Positions 32,406 through 40,865 of a stretch of 64,000 bases of DNA are shown here, in pieces (positions within the stretch are counted from its first letter, which is position 1; each line of letters starts with the position of its first letter). The DNA is taken from NCBI GenBank assembly GCA_018433675.1, contig JAHDQS010000005.1, positions 62,001 to 126,000 on the forward strand, written 5' to 3'. This DNA comes from Clostridia bacterium (GTDB lineage Bacteria > Bacillota > Peptococcia > DRI-13 > SM3-B62). Made by a program: the position numbers and the translations under genes. The notes under the pieces are model-generated. The model was not told the origin of the DNA. It ran no database searches and saw nothing but the letters and a program-made list of their open reading frames with translations.

Positions 32406-33452
32406 CTATCCTTCAGGAATCAGAATGACCTTACAGGCCTCCCCGTTTTCAATCAGGTTAAAGCCTTCGGCAAAGTCGGCAAGAGAAATGATATGGGTAA
32501 TAACTTCTCTGACTTTCAATACCTCATTTTCCAGCATGTTTTCCATCCTTGTCCAGGTTTCAAACATTTTCCGCCCATGAATACCCTTGATCGTAGCCTC
32601 CTTGAAAATAACGTCTGGCCCTAAATCTATCTCCATTAAGTTTGAAGGAAGCCCTATCAGAGCTGCCTGTCCTCCTTTTCTTAAATAGCGAAAGCCCTCA
32701 CGAATAGCCGACGTATTCCCCGAAGCATCAATAATACTATCAGCACCTACACCTTTGGTTATCTTCATAATAGCTTCCGCAACCTTCTCCTTTTGGGGGT
32801 TGCAAACGTGATCTGCCCCCATTTCCAAAGCCTTCTCCAGCCTTTGAGGAATAACATCAACAGCTGTAATATACGCTGCCCCTAAGGCCTTAGCCGAGGC
32901 AACCGCCAATAGTCCGATAGGTCCCGCACCGATAACCACCACATTTTCTCCGCCGACCTGTAATTCCAAACAAGACCTTAATGATGTCCCTAAGGGCTCC
33001 AGAATAGCCCCTACCTCCGGCGGGATACTCTCCGGAATTCTCTTTGCACATATTTCCGGTATTTTTGCGTATTCAGCAAAACATCCGTCTGTATTCACAC
33101 CATAAATAACCATGTTCCCGCAGATATGCTGAAGCCCATTTTTACACTGATAGCATGTTCCGCAGGGAATGTGGGTCTCACCGACAACATAATCACCGCA
33201 TTTTACAGTGCATACCCCTTCACCCACCTCCACCACTTCTCCGGAAAACTCGTGCCCCATGATCATTGGTGTCTTAACCCCTGCCTGCTTAGCCCAGCTG
33301 TTCCATTGATAGACATGCAGGTCGGTGCCGCATAGTGCCGCTGCCTTGACCTTCACCAGCACCTCTCCCGCCCCGGGGCGGGGAACAGCCACTCTTAAAA
33401 ACGAAGCTCCTTTTCCCGCTTCTTTCTTTACTACAGCCCACATTTCTTTCAT
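32406..33452 (-). CDS. Zinc-dependent alcohol/threonine dehydrogenase (MDR family)
   Basis: 348 residues. Catalytic zinc ligands C41 and H67-E68 (CGTDLH, MGHEFSGEV), structural zinc C97, C100, C103 and C111 (CGTCYQCKNGLQHIC), and NAD-binding GAGPIGLLAVASAKALGA near 173. The CGTDLHVYxW start and length resemble L-threonine 3-dehydrogenase, but sugar-acid or polyol dehydrogenases look the same at this level. It is divergent from the TRAP transporter operon, which makes an enzyme acting on the imported substrate an attractive guess. GAGGAGGG is about ten bases before the ATG. Confidence 0.85.
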   Translation of the reverse strand: MKEMWAVVKKEAGKGASFLRVAVPRPGAGEVLVKVKAAALCGTDLHVYQWNSWAKQAGVKTPMIMGHEFSGEVVEVGEGVCTVKCGDYVVGETHIPCGTCYQCKNGLQHICGNMVIYGVNTDGCFAEYAKIPEICAKRIPESIPPEVGAILEPLGTSLRSCLELQVGGENVVVIGAGPIGLLAVASAKALGAAYITAVDVIPQRLEKALEMGADHVCNPQKEKVAEAIMKITKGVGADSIIDASGNTSAIREGFRYLRKGGQAALIGLPSNLMEIDLGPDVIFKEATIKGIHGRKMFETWTRMENMLENEVLKVREVITHIISLADFAEGFNLIENGEACKVILIPEG

Positions 33453-33616
33453 TTCAGACTTTCCCTCCTCGCCATTCTTGATTTTTCTCCGCCTTATGTT
33501 TAATAACTCTTTTCTCTGTGTTTGAATTTATTTTATTTTATTACTATTCTTGTTTTATTCTCCCTTTTCGTTCTATTTCCTTCGAGTAATACTCAGTAAA
33601 ATATATAAAAACTCCC
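33453..33616. other. AT-rich divergent intergenic stretch
   Basis: Between the dehydrogenase start and the TRAP promoter. AT-rich with T-rich runs; I see no gene, no clear promoter for the dehydrogenase and no repeat. Confidence 0.5.
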
Positions 33617-33645
33617 TTGACATCACAGGATTATTAAGATAGAAT
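33617..33645 (+). promoter_or_regulatory. Strong sigma-A promoter of the TRAP operon leader
   Basis: TTGACA (33617-33622), 17-base spacer, TAGAAT (33640-33645). Predicted RNA start is near 33652, which gives a leader of about 238 bases before dctP. Confidence 0.75.
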
Positions 33646-33651
33646 TTTTTT

Positions 33652-33889
33652 AATAGTTGATACTCCAGGAATTATGTATCACCTCAAAACGGCTTCTTTT
33701 TTAAAGTAGTGCCGTAGTATGGTAGGAAGATGTAGGGTAGAAAGAAACAAGTAAAACGGTAGGAAGGTTAGGACGGTAGGAATAAGCTATATGGCGTATA
33801 TTTGATTGTACAGCCATAGCTTACAAACTCCTATTAGGGGTTTTTTTTATTTACCTAAAGGAGCAAAACAACAAAGGAGCTGATTTGAA
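33652..33889 (+). promoter_or_regulatory. Structured 5' leader with attenuator (candidate riboswitch or protein-controlled leader)
   Basis: Between the promoter and dctP the RNA has, in order: a hairpin ACGGC (33689-33693)/GCCGT (33711-33715); a purine-rich block with GGTAGGA at 33721, 33758 and 33775 and TTAGGA at 33768; a hairpin AAGCTAT..GGC (33784-33795) / GCC..ATAGCTT (33813-33822); and an intrinsic terminator (33825-33848). The GGTAGGA copies can pair with TCCTATT (33829-33835) in the terminator, which would act as antiterminator. It matches no riboswitch class that I know. Confidence 0.65.
33825..33848 (+). terminator. Intrinsic terminator inside the TRAP leader
   Basis: AAACTCC (33825-33831) pairs with GGGGTTT (33837-33843) with one G-T pair, loop TATTA, followed by an uninterrupted T-run to 33848. 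It stands 41 bases before the dctP start, so it must be read through for expression. Confidence 0.75.
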
Positions 33890-34936
33890 ATGAAAGGTCA
33901 AAAATTACTAACGTTTATTATGACAGTATTACTACTCTTCACGGTAGGCGGATGCACAGGAACAGAGCAAGGCGAGCAGGATGTTCAGGATGTTATTGAA
34001 TTAAGTGTTGCCCATTTCTTTCCCGCTACCCATCCCGCTGATACCGACTTGTTGCAACCGTGGGCCCAGGCTATAGAAGAAGCCACCGACGGTAAAGTGC
34101 AAATAACCATTTTCCCCGGGGAAGGCTTGCTGCCCGCCGCGCAAATCTATGACGGAGTAGTTGACGGTATAGCCGATATAGGGCTTTCCTGTTTTTCATA
34201 TACCCGCGGTCGCTTCCCGGTACTCGAAGCCTTTGAACTACCCGGAATCATCTATCCTAATTCCGAAATTGCCAGCAAAGTGGCTTGGGAAGGAATTCAA
34301 AGCCTTAATCCCAAAGAAATACAGGATACAAAACTCATGATGGTTTTAACAACCGGACCCGGAGATCTTTACACCAAAACTCCCGTTCGTACCCTTGAGG
34401 ATCTCCAAGGAATGGAAATACGCGCCACAGGCTTGAGCGCCAAAACCCTGCAAGCTTTGGGAGCAGTACCGGTTGCTATGCCTCAATCAGAAGCTTATGA
34501 GTCACTGTCAAAGGGTATCGTTAAAGGGAACCTCGGTCCCGTTGAAGTTCTGAAGGGTTGGAGACAAGCGGAGGTCACCGAATGCCTCACAAGGACACCT
34601 TTCCTTTATAACACCTTGTTTTTCATCACCATGAACCTGGATAAGTGGAATTCCTTAGATTCCGAAACGCAGCAAATCATTGAGGAAATTAACAAAAACT
34701 TCTTCGAAGAAGTAGCAGCCGGTTTATGGGACAAACAAAACGAGGATGCAATGAAGTTCGCTATTGATGAAGAAGGAATGACTGAAATAGTACTTAGCCC
34801 CGAAGAAAGTAATAAGTGGATTGGGCTTGTGGAAGGAATCCAGGATGAATTTGTTGCCGAAATGAATAAGCAAGGTTTTGCCGGACAAGAGATTTTGGAT
34901 ACTGTCAAAGCACTGGCCGACAAACATAACCAATAA
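33890..34936 (+). CDS. dctP: TRAP transporter substrate-binding lipoprotein, DctP family
   Basis: 348 residues. Lipoprotein signal with lipobox LFTVGGC, acylated at C22. Binds a carboxylate-containing substrate outside the membrane and hands it to DctQM. The family's carboxylate-binding arginine region is LQGMEIRATGLSAKTLQALG, followed by PQSEAYESLSKGIVKG. The substrate is not predictable from this. AAAGGAGC lies upstream of the ATG. First gene of a plus-strand three-gene operon controlled by the leader at 33652-33889. Confidence 0.93.
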   Translation: MKGQKLLTFIMTVLLLFTVGGCTGTEQGEQDVQDVIELSVAHFFPATHPADTDLLQPWAQAIEEATDGKVQITIFPGEGLLPAAQIYDGVVDGIADIGLSCFSYTRGRFPVLEAFELPGIIYPNSEIASKVAWEGIQSLNPKEIQDTKLMMVLTTGPGDLYTKTPVRTLEDLQGMEIRATGLSAKTLQALGAVPVAMPQSEAYESLSKGIVKGNLGPVEVLKGWRQAEVTECLTRTPFLYNTLFFITMNLDKWNSLDSETQQIIEEINKNFFEEVAAGLWDKQNEDAMKFAIDEEGMTEIVLSPEESNKWIGLVEGIQDEFVAEMNKQGFAGQEILDTVKALADKHNQ

Positions 34937-34972
34937 CCTGGTAATCCGGCGAAAGGAGTTGTCAATACTACT

Positions 34973-35524
34973 ATGAAGAGAATCTTTGCAGCTACAAATA
35001 AACTTAGCCATGAATTCGATAGAATCGCAGGTTTCTGTATAGTGGGCGTTATGGTTCTCGTCGTTTCCAATATCCTCCTGCGTAACATTTTTAAGAAGCC
35101 TATCCTAGGAACCTACGAGCTCGTCGGTTATCTGACGGCTTTGGCGGTCAGCTTCTCCCTTGCTCAATGTGCTGTAAAAAACGGCCACATCGCCCTGGAT
35201 TATATTATTAATAAGTTTCCGAAAAAGGTTCGTATGAGCGCAGGTATGTTGGTCACAGCTCTCTCCTTTACTTTTTGGAGCCTTGCGACCTGGCATTTCA
35301 CCGGATACGGCCTACGTTTGCTGGCAAGTGGGGAGGTCACTCCCACAGCCCAGTTGCCTGTATACCCTTTTGTATTTCTCATCGCTTTAGGCTTTGCCGG
35401 GCTATGTTTTGTCTCATTCTCACAGACTCTTGAACGCAGCAAAATTTTTCTTTCAGGTATTGTCATAGCAAAACCGGCTTCTCGCCCTGTACCTGTTGAA
35501 TATGCAAGGAAGGCGGTAAGATGA
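34973..35524 (+). CDS. dctQ: TRAP transporter small membrane subunit, DctQ family
   Basis: 183 residues with four membrane segments (about 19-37, 52-72, 90-110, 133-153). The conserved N-terminal pattern AGFCIVGVMVLVVSNILLRN and the LGTYELVGYLTALAVSFSLA block are typical. It partners DctM in sodium-driven import. GAAAGGAGTT precedes the ATG. Overlaps dctM by four bases. Confidence 0.92.
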   Translation: MKRIFAATNKLSHEFDRIAGFCIVGVMVLVVSNILLRNIFKKPILGTYELVGYLTALAVSFSLAQCAVKNGHIALDYIINKFPKKVRMSAGMLVTALSFTFWSLATWHFTGYGLRLLASGEVTPTAQLPVYPFVFLIALGFAGLCFVSFSQTLERSKIFLSGIVIAKPASRPVPVEYARKAVR

Positions 35525-36831
35525 GTACCACTGTAATCGGTATTATCGGCATCGCGATTTTCTTTTCCTTGCTGGCTTTAGGAATGCCTATTGCTTACGC
35601 CATGGCACTGGTGGGCTTTGCCGGATTTAGCTTTATAACTTCATTACCCGTAGGGTTTAGTATGGTATCGAAAGAAATTCTCAATACCCTTACTTCCTAC
35701 AGCTTAAGCGTTATTGCTATGTTTGTCTGGATGGGATTTCTGGCCTATTATTCCGGAATAGGCACACGACTATATATCTTGGCCTACCGTCTCTTCGGGC
35801 ATCTGCCCGGTGGCCTGGCGGTAGCCACGCAGCTCGCTTGTGCTGTTTTCGGGGCAATCTGCGGGTCCAATACCGCTACTGCGGCTACCATGGGAGCCAT
35901 TGCCCTGCCGGAGATGAAAAAGTACCGCTATGACATGTCACTGGCCACGGCCAGTATTGCTGCAGGCGGAGCGCTGGGAGTATTAATACCTCCCAGCGTC
36001 ATATTTATTGTCTATGGTGTAGCCACCGAGCAATCCGTCGGCAAGCTTTTTATGGCTGGGATTATTCCCGGCATACTCTTGATGCTGCTTTATATCCTTA
36101 CCATCATTCTTTTGATTCGGAAAAACCCGGCTCTTGGCCCTGCCGGTTCACGCAGTGAATTGAAAGAGAAAATCCAAGCCCTGCAAGGCGGAATCTTAGA
36201 AGTATTGATAGTTTTCTCCCTTTCCATGGGAGGACTGTTTATCGGCTGGTTTACGCCTACCGAGGCCGGAGCAGTCGGAGCTGCCGGCGTACTCATAGTA
36301 GCCCTGCTGGGAAAACGCATCGACAAAGAGGGGCTTAAAAAATCCCTGATCGAAACCACCCGCACTACGGCTATGATTATGCTCATGATCGTCGGCGCCA
36401 TGATATTTGGTCGCTTCATCGCCATCAGTAAGCTTCCTTTTGTCATGGCCGGTTGGGTGGCTAATCTGGATTTGCCCGCATTTGCCATCATGGGCATCAT
36501 ATTGCTGATCTATCTGATCATGGGGTGTTTCATCGATGCCCTGGCTTTGATCTTACTCACAGTTCCCATCTTTTACCCGGTAGTAGTCAACACCCTCGGG
36601 TACGATCCCATTTGGTTCGGAGTAATAGTCGTTTTGGTGGTTGCCATGGGTGTGATAACTCCCCCGGTGGGAATGAACGTTTACATTATCAAAGGGGTTG
36701 CGCCCGATGTACCTTTAGAAACCATTTTTAAAGGTGTCTGGCCTTTTTTAGGGGCTGTCATCGTCTGCATCGCAATTTTAATTGCCTTCCCCGAGATTGT
36801 TACGTTTTTGCCAAACATTATTATGGACTAA
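35521..36831 (+). CDS. dctM: TRAP transporter large membrane subunit, DctM family
   Basis: 436 residues with about twelve membrane segments. Carries the family hallmark FGAICGSNTATAATMGAIALPEM near 117 and GGALGVLIPPSVIFIVYG near 149, plus the repeat copy near 380 (GVITPPVGMNVYIIKG). It is the transport channel of the TRAP system. The ATGA overlap with dctQ indicates coupled translation. The operon ends at the terminator 36830-36861. Confidence 0.95.
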   Translation: MSTTVIGIIGIAIFFSLLALGMPIAYAMALVGFAGFSFITSLPVGFSMVSKEILNTLTSYSLSVIAMFVWMGFLAYYSGIGTRLYILAYRLFGHLPGGLAVATQLACAVFGAICGSNTATAATMGAIALPEMKKYRYDMSLATASIAAGGALGVLIPPSVIFIVYGVATEQSVGKLFMAGIIPGILLMLLYILTIILLIRKNPALGPAGSRSELKEKIQALQGGILEVLIVFSLSMGGLFIGWFTPTEAGAVGAAGVLIVALLGKRIDKEGLKKSLIETTRTTAMIMLMIVGAMIFGRFIAISKLPFVMAGWVANLDLPAFAIMGIILLIYLIMGCFIDALALILLTVPIFYPVVVNTLGYDPIWFGVIVVLVVAMGVITPPVGMNVYIIKGVAPDVPLETIFKGVWPFLGAVIVCIAILIAFPEIVTFLPNIIMD

Positions 36832-36861
36832 AAAGGCTGACCCAAGCGGGCCAGCCTTTTT
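36830..36861. terminator. Bidirectional terminator between dctM and ileS
   Basis: AAAAAGGCTG (36830-36839) pairs with CAGCCTTTTT (36852-36861), with extra CCC/GGG pairs inside. A-run on one side and T-run on the other let it serve both converging operons. Confidence 0.85.
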
Positions 36862-36868
36862 CTTTATA

Positions 36869-39658
36869 CTATTTTGCCATAACAGCGGCACAACGCCGGC
36901 AAATGGTTGGATGTTCTTCACTCTCACCGACAGTCTCCGAATAGATCCAGCAACGCTCGCATTTAGCTCCCAAGGCCTTTTCAATCTTTACTGCCAGATT
37001 CGGCATGTCTTCGCCGGTATAAGCATCCGGCGTTTTTTCATCTTCATGATGAAGGATTGCACCCGATGTTATGAAAATGGTCGGCAAGTCTTTTTCAAGG
37101 CCGGACAGGAACTCATACAAATCTTCATCAGCGTAAAGATGAACCAAGGCATTCAAGGAGTGTCCAATCAGTTTGTTTCTTCTGGCCTCTTCCAAAGGTT
37201 TGGCAACAAAATCCCTGACCTTAAGGATCCTGTTCCAGCGTTCCTCTAATTCCGGAACAATGTATTCTTCCTTGTATTCCGGCCATCCGGCGGTCTGAAC
37301 ACTAACCCCTTCTCCCCTCTGGGGCAGGTACTGCCATATTTCCTCCGCAGTAAAAGAGAGGATCGGTGTTATCAATTTAACCAGGGCTTTTATAACCTCG
37401 GATAAGACACGCTGTGCACTGCGACGCTCCTGAGAATCACTTTTTGTCGTGTATAAGCGGTCTTTGATGATATCCAGATACACCGCACTCATATCCACGG
37501 CACAGAAATTGTGGATGGCATGATAAACCGTATGAAACTCGTAGTTTTCGTAGGCATCGGTAACCTTTTTAATTAGCTTATGCAGTCTCAGCAAGGCCCA
37601 TTTATCGATCTCAAGCAACTCATCGTAATTCAAAGCACCGTTCTCTTCCTCATAATCATACAAATTCCCCAGGAGAAAGCGACAGGTATTGCGTATCTTG
37701 CGGTAAGACTCCGTTATCTGCTTCAAAATACCCGGGGAAACCGCCACATCCGAACGGTAATCGGCAGACGAGACCCACAAACGCAGGATATCGGCACCCA
37801 ACGTATCTATCACCTCAAGTGGGTCAACCCCGTTACCTAACGACTTGGACATTTTTCTGCCCTTCTCGTCAACCAAGAATCCGTGGGTTAAAACCTCCCT
37901 ATATGGGGCAACACCGCGAACAGCCACTGAAGTTAACAAGGAGGAGTTAAACCAACCTCTATGCTGGTCACTTCCTTCCAAGTACAAATCAGCCGGCCAC
38001 CTATGATCGGGACGAGTTTCAAGAACCGCGAAGTGACTTGAACCGGAATCAAACCACACATCCATGATATCGGTTTCCTTGCGGAATTCCTCGCCGCCGC
38101 ATTTCGGACATTTCAGCCCTTTGGGCACTAATTCCTCCGCTTCTTTGGCAAACCAGATATCGGAGCCGTGTTCGGCAAAAAGTCCTTGCAACTGCTTAAT
38201 TGTATCATCATTGATGATTTCCTGATTACATTCCGTGCAATAGAAGATTGGAATCGGCACGCCCCAAGTGCGTTGCCGTGAAATACACCAATCATCACGA
38301 TCGGCAATCATATTATGGATCCTGTCCTCACCCCAGGCAGGTATCCATTTAACACTTTCCACAGCCTGCAGGGCAGCCTCGCGAAAACCATCGATAGAGG
38401 CAAACCACTGTTCAGTTGCCCTGAACATTACCGGCTTCTTACAACGCCAGCAGTGAGGGTATTGGTGCTTGATAAACCCGAGGGAGAGCAAATAGTTGCC
38501 TTTTTCCAATTCTTGAGTAACCGCTTTATTGGCATCTTCAATGAACAGGCCTTCGAACTGTCCTGCCTCCGAAGTGAATTTTCCCCTGTCATCCACCGGA
38601 GAAAGCACCTCCAGGCCATACTTTTTCCCCACTTCAAAGTCTTCCACCCCATGCCCCGGGGCCGTATGAACACAACCTGTGCCCTGTTCGGTCGTAACAT
38701 GTTCCCCTAGAATAACCAGGGAATCACGCTCAAATAACGGATGGCGGCAGACCATACCTTCCATTTTATCCCCCGGTATCGTCTTTTTCACGCTGTAATC
38801 AGGATTACCCAAAACACTCAAAAACTGTTCCCGCAAATCACCGGCTATGACATACTTTTCCTCGCCGATTGCCAGCAACTCATATTCCAATTCAGGATGC
38901 AGGCAGATACCCATATTAGCCGGTATAGTCCAGGGGGTCGTCGTCCAAATGACGAAATACGTGTCCTTTTCATCTAAAATACCCTTACCGTCCGTAAGCG
39001 GGAACTTCACATAAATTGAAGCGGATTTTTTTTCATCATACTCGATCTCTGCTTCCGCCAACGCAGTTTCACAATGGGGGCACCAGTAAACAGGCTTCAA
39101 CCCTTTATAGATATACCCCTTCTTGGCCATCTCACCAAAAACCCCGATTTGAATGGCTTCAAACTCCGGTTGCAGCGTCAAATAGGGGTTCTCCCAATCT
39201 CCTCTGACACCCAATCTTTTAAACTGTTCCCTCTGAATACTCACATACTTCAAAGCATATTCTCGACAGCGTTTCCTAAACTCAACCGTACTGGTGGCAT
39301 GTCTGTTTAACCCTAAGGCCTTGATAGCCTGCTGCTCGATTGGCAAACCATGAGTATCCCAACCGGGAACATAGGGAGAATCATATCCGTTCTGGCTTCT
39401 GTATTTCACAATAATATCCTTTAAGACCTTATTAAGCGTATGCCCCATGTGTATATCGCCATTGGCATAAGGTGGTCCGTCATGCAAAATATATTGCGGC
39501 CTCCCTTTGGTTGCATCCTGGACCACACGATAAATGTCCATTTTCTCCCATTCTTCCAGTATTTCCGGTTCACGTTGCGGCAAATTCCCTCTCATCGGAA
39601 ACTCTGTTTTTGGCAAATTTAATGTTTCGTTGTACGTGTTATCATTTTTCAATTCCAT
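36869..39658 (-). CDS. ileS: Isoleucyl-tRNA synthetase
   Basis: 929 residues from ATG 39658 (MELKNDNTYNETLNLPKTEF); the open frame extends upstream only into the T-box RNA. Class I synthetase: HIGH-type PPYANGDIHMGHTLN, editing domain with TTPWTIPANMG, KMSKSLGNGVD, and a C-terminal zinc site CERCWIYSETV...CRRC, read as two CxxC pairs. GAGGTG directly abuts the ATG, a tight spacing. Expression is governed by the isoleucine T-box upstream. It ends the divIVA-side cluster, as in Bacillus. Confidence 0.96.
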   Translation of the reverse strand: MELKNDNTYNETLNLPKTEFPMRGNLPQREPEILEEWEKMDIYRVVQDATKGRPQYILHDGPPYANGDIHMGHTLNKVLKDIIVKYRSQNGYDSPYVPGWDTHGLPIEQQAIKALGLNRHATSTVEFRKRCREYALKYVSIQREQFKRLGVRGDWENPYLTLQPEFEAIQIGVFGEMAKKGYIYKGLKPVYWCPHCETALAEAEIEYDEKKSASIYVKFPLTDGKGILDEKDTYFVIWTTTPWTIPANMGICLHPELEYELLAIGEEKYVIAGDLREQFLSVLGNPDYSVKKTIPGDKMEGMVCRHPLFERDSLVILGEHVTTEQGTGCVHTAPGHGVEDFEVGKKYGLEVLSPVDDRGKFTSEAGQFEGLFIEDANKAVTQELEKGNYLLSLGFIKHQYPHCWRCKKPVMFRATEQWFASIDGFREAALQAVESVKWIPAWGEDRIHNMIADRDDWCISRQRTWGVPIPIFYCTECNQEIINDDTIKQLQGLFAEHGSDIWFAKEAEELVPKGLKCPKCGGEEFRKETDIMDVWFDSGSSHFAVLETRPDHRWPADLYLEGSDQHRGWFNSSLLTSVAVRGVAPYREVLTHGFLVDEKGRKMSKSLGNGVDPLEVIDTLGADILRLWVSSADYRSDVAVSPGILKQITESYRKIRNTCRFLLGNLYDYEEENGALNYDELLEIDKWALLRLHKLIKKVTDAYENYEFHTVYHAIHNFCAVDMSAVYLDIIKDRLYTTKSDSQERRSAQRVLSEVIKALVKLITPILSFTAEEIWQYLPQRGEGVSVQTAGWPEYKEEYIVPELEERWNRILKVRDFVAKPLEEARRNKLIGHSLNALVHLYADEDLYEFLSGLEKDLPTIFITSGAILHHEDEKTPDAYTGEDMPNLAVKIEKALGAKCERCWIYSETVGESEEHPTICRRCAAVMAK

Positions 39659-39679
39659 CACCTCATAAGTGAAAACTAT

Positions 39680-39946
39680 GCTTTTTCTCCTAAAAACAAT
39701 TACAAAGAACTCCTCCCCCAAGGGGACGAGTTCTTCCCGTGGTACCACCCCACTGGCAGCACCCTTAAGCACGACAGTATGCTACCGCTTTACCTCCTGA
39801 TAACCGGTTTCGCCCGGTAAACCGCTTAAAAGTGATCTATCCCAGTCCTTTCACCCTGCTTCCACCGTCCAAGGGTTCGCTGTAGAAATCAAAATCTGGA
39901 ATACCTTCTTTTTCATCGCGGCTTATCTTCTCTCTTATCCACTTCC
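39680..39946 (-). ncRNA. T-box riboswitch (isoleucine) of ileS
   Basis: On the minus strand the leader contains the T-box sequence GGGTGGTACCACGG (about 39736-39750), which base-pairs with uncharged tRNA, then a terminator hairpin AAGAACTC / GAGTTCTT (about 39708-39738) ending in a T-rich tail. Further upstream, the AGCGAACCC / GGTGGAAGCAGGGT element and a likely Ile specifier ATC at 39834-39836 (in GATAGATCACTT) fit the class. It couples ileS transcription to the level of uncharged tRNA-Ile. Confidence 0.9.
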
Positions 39947-39952
39947 TGCACC

Positions 39953-39982
39953 AGTATAATGCATCGGCGCTATAAAAGTCAA
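39953..39982 (-). promoter_or_regulatory. Putative sigma-A promoter of the ileS leader
   Basis: On the minus strand TTGACT (39982-39977), 18-base spacer, TATACT (39958-39953). It overlaps the last codons of the DUF167 gene, and start of transcription near 39946 fits the beginning of the T-box RNA. Confidence 0.6.
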
Positions 39983-40287
39983 ATATCATAACCCGCATTT
40001 TCAAGTACTCGCCATACCGTTTCTTTGTCTATCCCTTCCACACGAATCAGTTTGTGTTGGCTAGTCAGACCCGCTATGAGCGTCACCGCACTTTTAGACA
40101 CTCCAAACAGCCGGGCAAAATACTTGATACAGGCGGCATTAGCTTCGCCGTCTACAGGAGGAGCCGTTAAACGAAGCTTCAGAGCATCCCCTTGGAAACC
40201 GCTTATCTCATTTTTTTTAGCCCTCGGTTGCACCTTAATCTTGAATTGGACGGCGTTTTCACTCTCCTTCAGATTCCAAGGACTCAC
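39979..40287 (-). CDS. DUF167/YggU-family protein
   Basis: 102 residues from GTG 40287, chosen because AAAGGAGAT (40296-40304) stands eight bases upstream; the open frame extends another 60 bases inside divIVA. Conserved core: KIKVQPRAKKNEISGF, LKLRLTAPPVDGEANAACIKY and VTLIAGLTSQHKLIRV. A small alpha/beta fold of unknown function, usually next to yggT and divIVA, as here. It overlaps divIVA by 29 bases. Confidence 0.85.
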   Translation of the reverse strand: MSPWNLKESENAVQFKIKVQPRAKKNEISGFQGDALKLRLTAPPVDGEANAACIKYFARLFGVSKSAVTLIAGLTSQHKLIRVEGIDKETVWRVLENAGYDI

Positions 40288-40822
40288 CTTTAAAAATCTC
40301 CTTTGTGACGGACATTTCGTCAACTTCCTCCATACCTGCTTCCTCAATGACTTCTACTCCGTCTTTCTCAACACCGTCTAAATGATAACCATCATCCATC
40401 ATCTGCAGCTGAGTCGTCAGAAAGCCTTTTAACCTTAACTTAATCTGTTTTTCGTAAGCCTTCAGTTCTTGTACCCTACTGAGGCATTCCGTAACCCTGT
40501 CATGAGAGCCGCTTACTATCCCTTCTGCCTTTTGTCTTGCCTCGGCAACAATCAATTCCGCTTCCTTTTCCGAATTAATTATTGCCTCCTCGGCTGTTTT
40601 TTGAGCTAAGACCATGGTGCTTTGCAGGGTGTCCTCAATTGTCTTATACCTGTCAATATCATCCTGCTGTTTCATCAACTGCTCTTTCAGTTCTAAATTC
40701 TCCTTGTACAACGACTCAAAATCCCTGATTATTTCGTCCAGAAACTCATCAACATCATTTACATCATATCCTCGCAGTCCCTTTTTAAACTCCTTGTTAT
40801 GAATATCCAAGGGGGTTAACAT
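40259..40822 (-). CDS. divIVA: Cell division initiation protein DivIVA
   Basis: 187 residues. The N-terminal membrane-curvature-binding domain is clear (MLTPLDIHNKEFKKGLRGYD then NDVDEFLDEIIRDFESLY), followed by a long coiled coil (about 35-150) and an acidic tail. DivIVA marks negatively curved membrane at poles and septa and positions division and sporulation proteins. It lies in the ylm/sepF cluster, downstream of yggT. Confidence 0.94.
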   Translation of the reverse strand: MLTPLDIHNKEFKKGLRGYDVNDVDEFLDEIIRDFESLYKENLELKEQLMKQQDDIDRYKTIEDTLQSTMVLAQKTAEEAIINSEKEAELIVAEARQKAEGIVSGSHDRVTECLSRVQELKAYEKQIKLRLKGFLTTQLQMMDDGYHLDGVEKDGVEVIEEAGMEEVDEMSVTKEIFKGESLESEGE

Positions 40823-40865
40823 AGCCTACGCACCTCCAGTCAATTTAAATGGTTCTTAGCCCATT

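Noticed and set aside
33652-33889. Glutamine (glnA-type) or guanidine riboswitch in the TRAP leader
   Set aside because: GGAAG-type purine strings look superficially similar, but the conserved pairing stems and core of those aptamers are not present.
39072-39310. Short plus-strand frames within ileS
   Set aside because: They are antisense to a full synthetase gene, lack ribosome binding sites and have no recognisable motifs.
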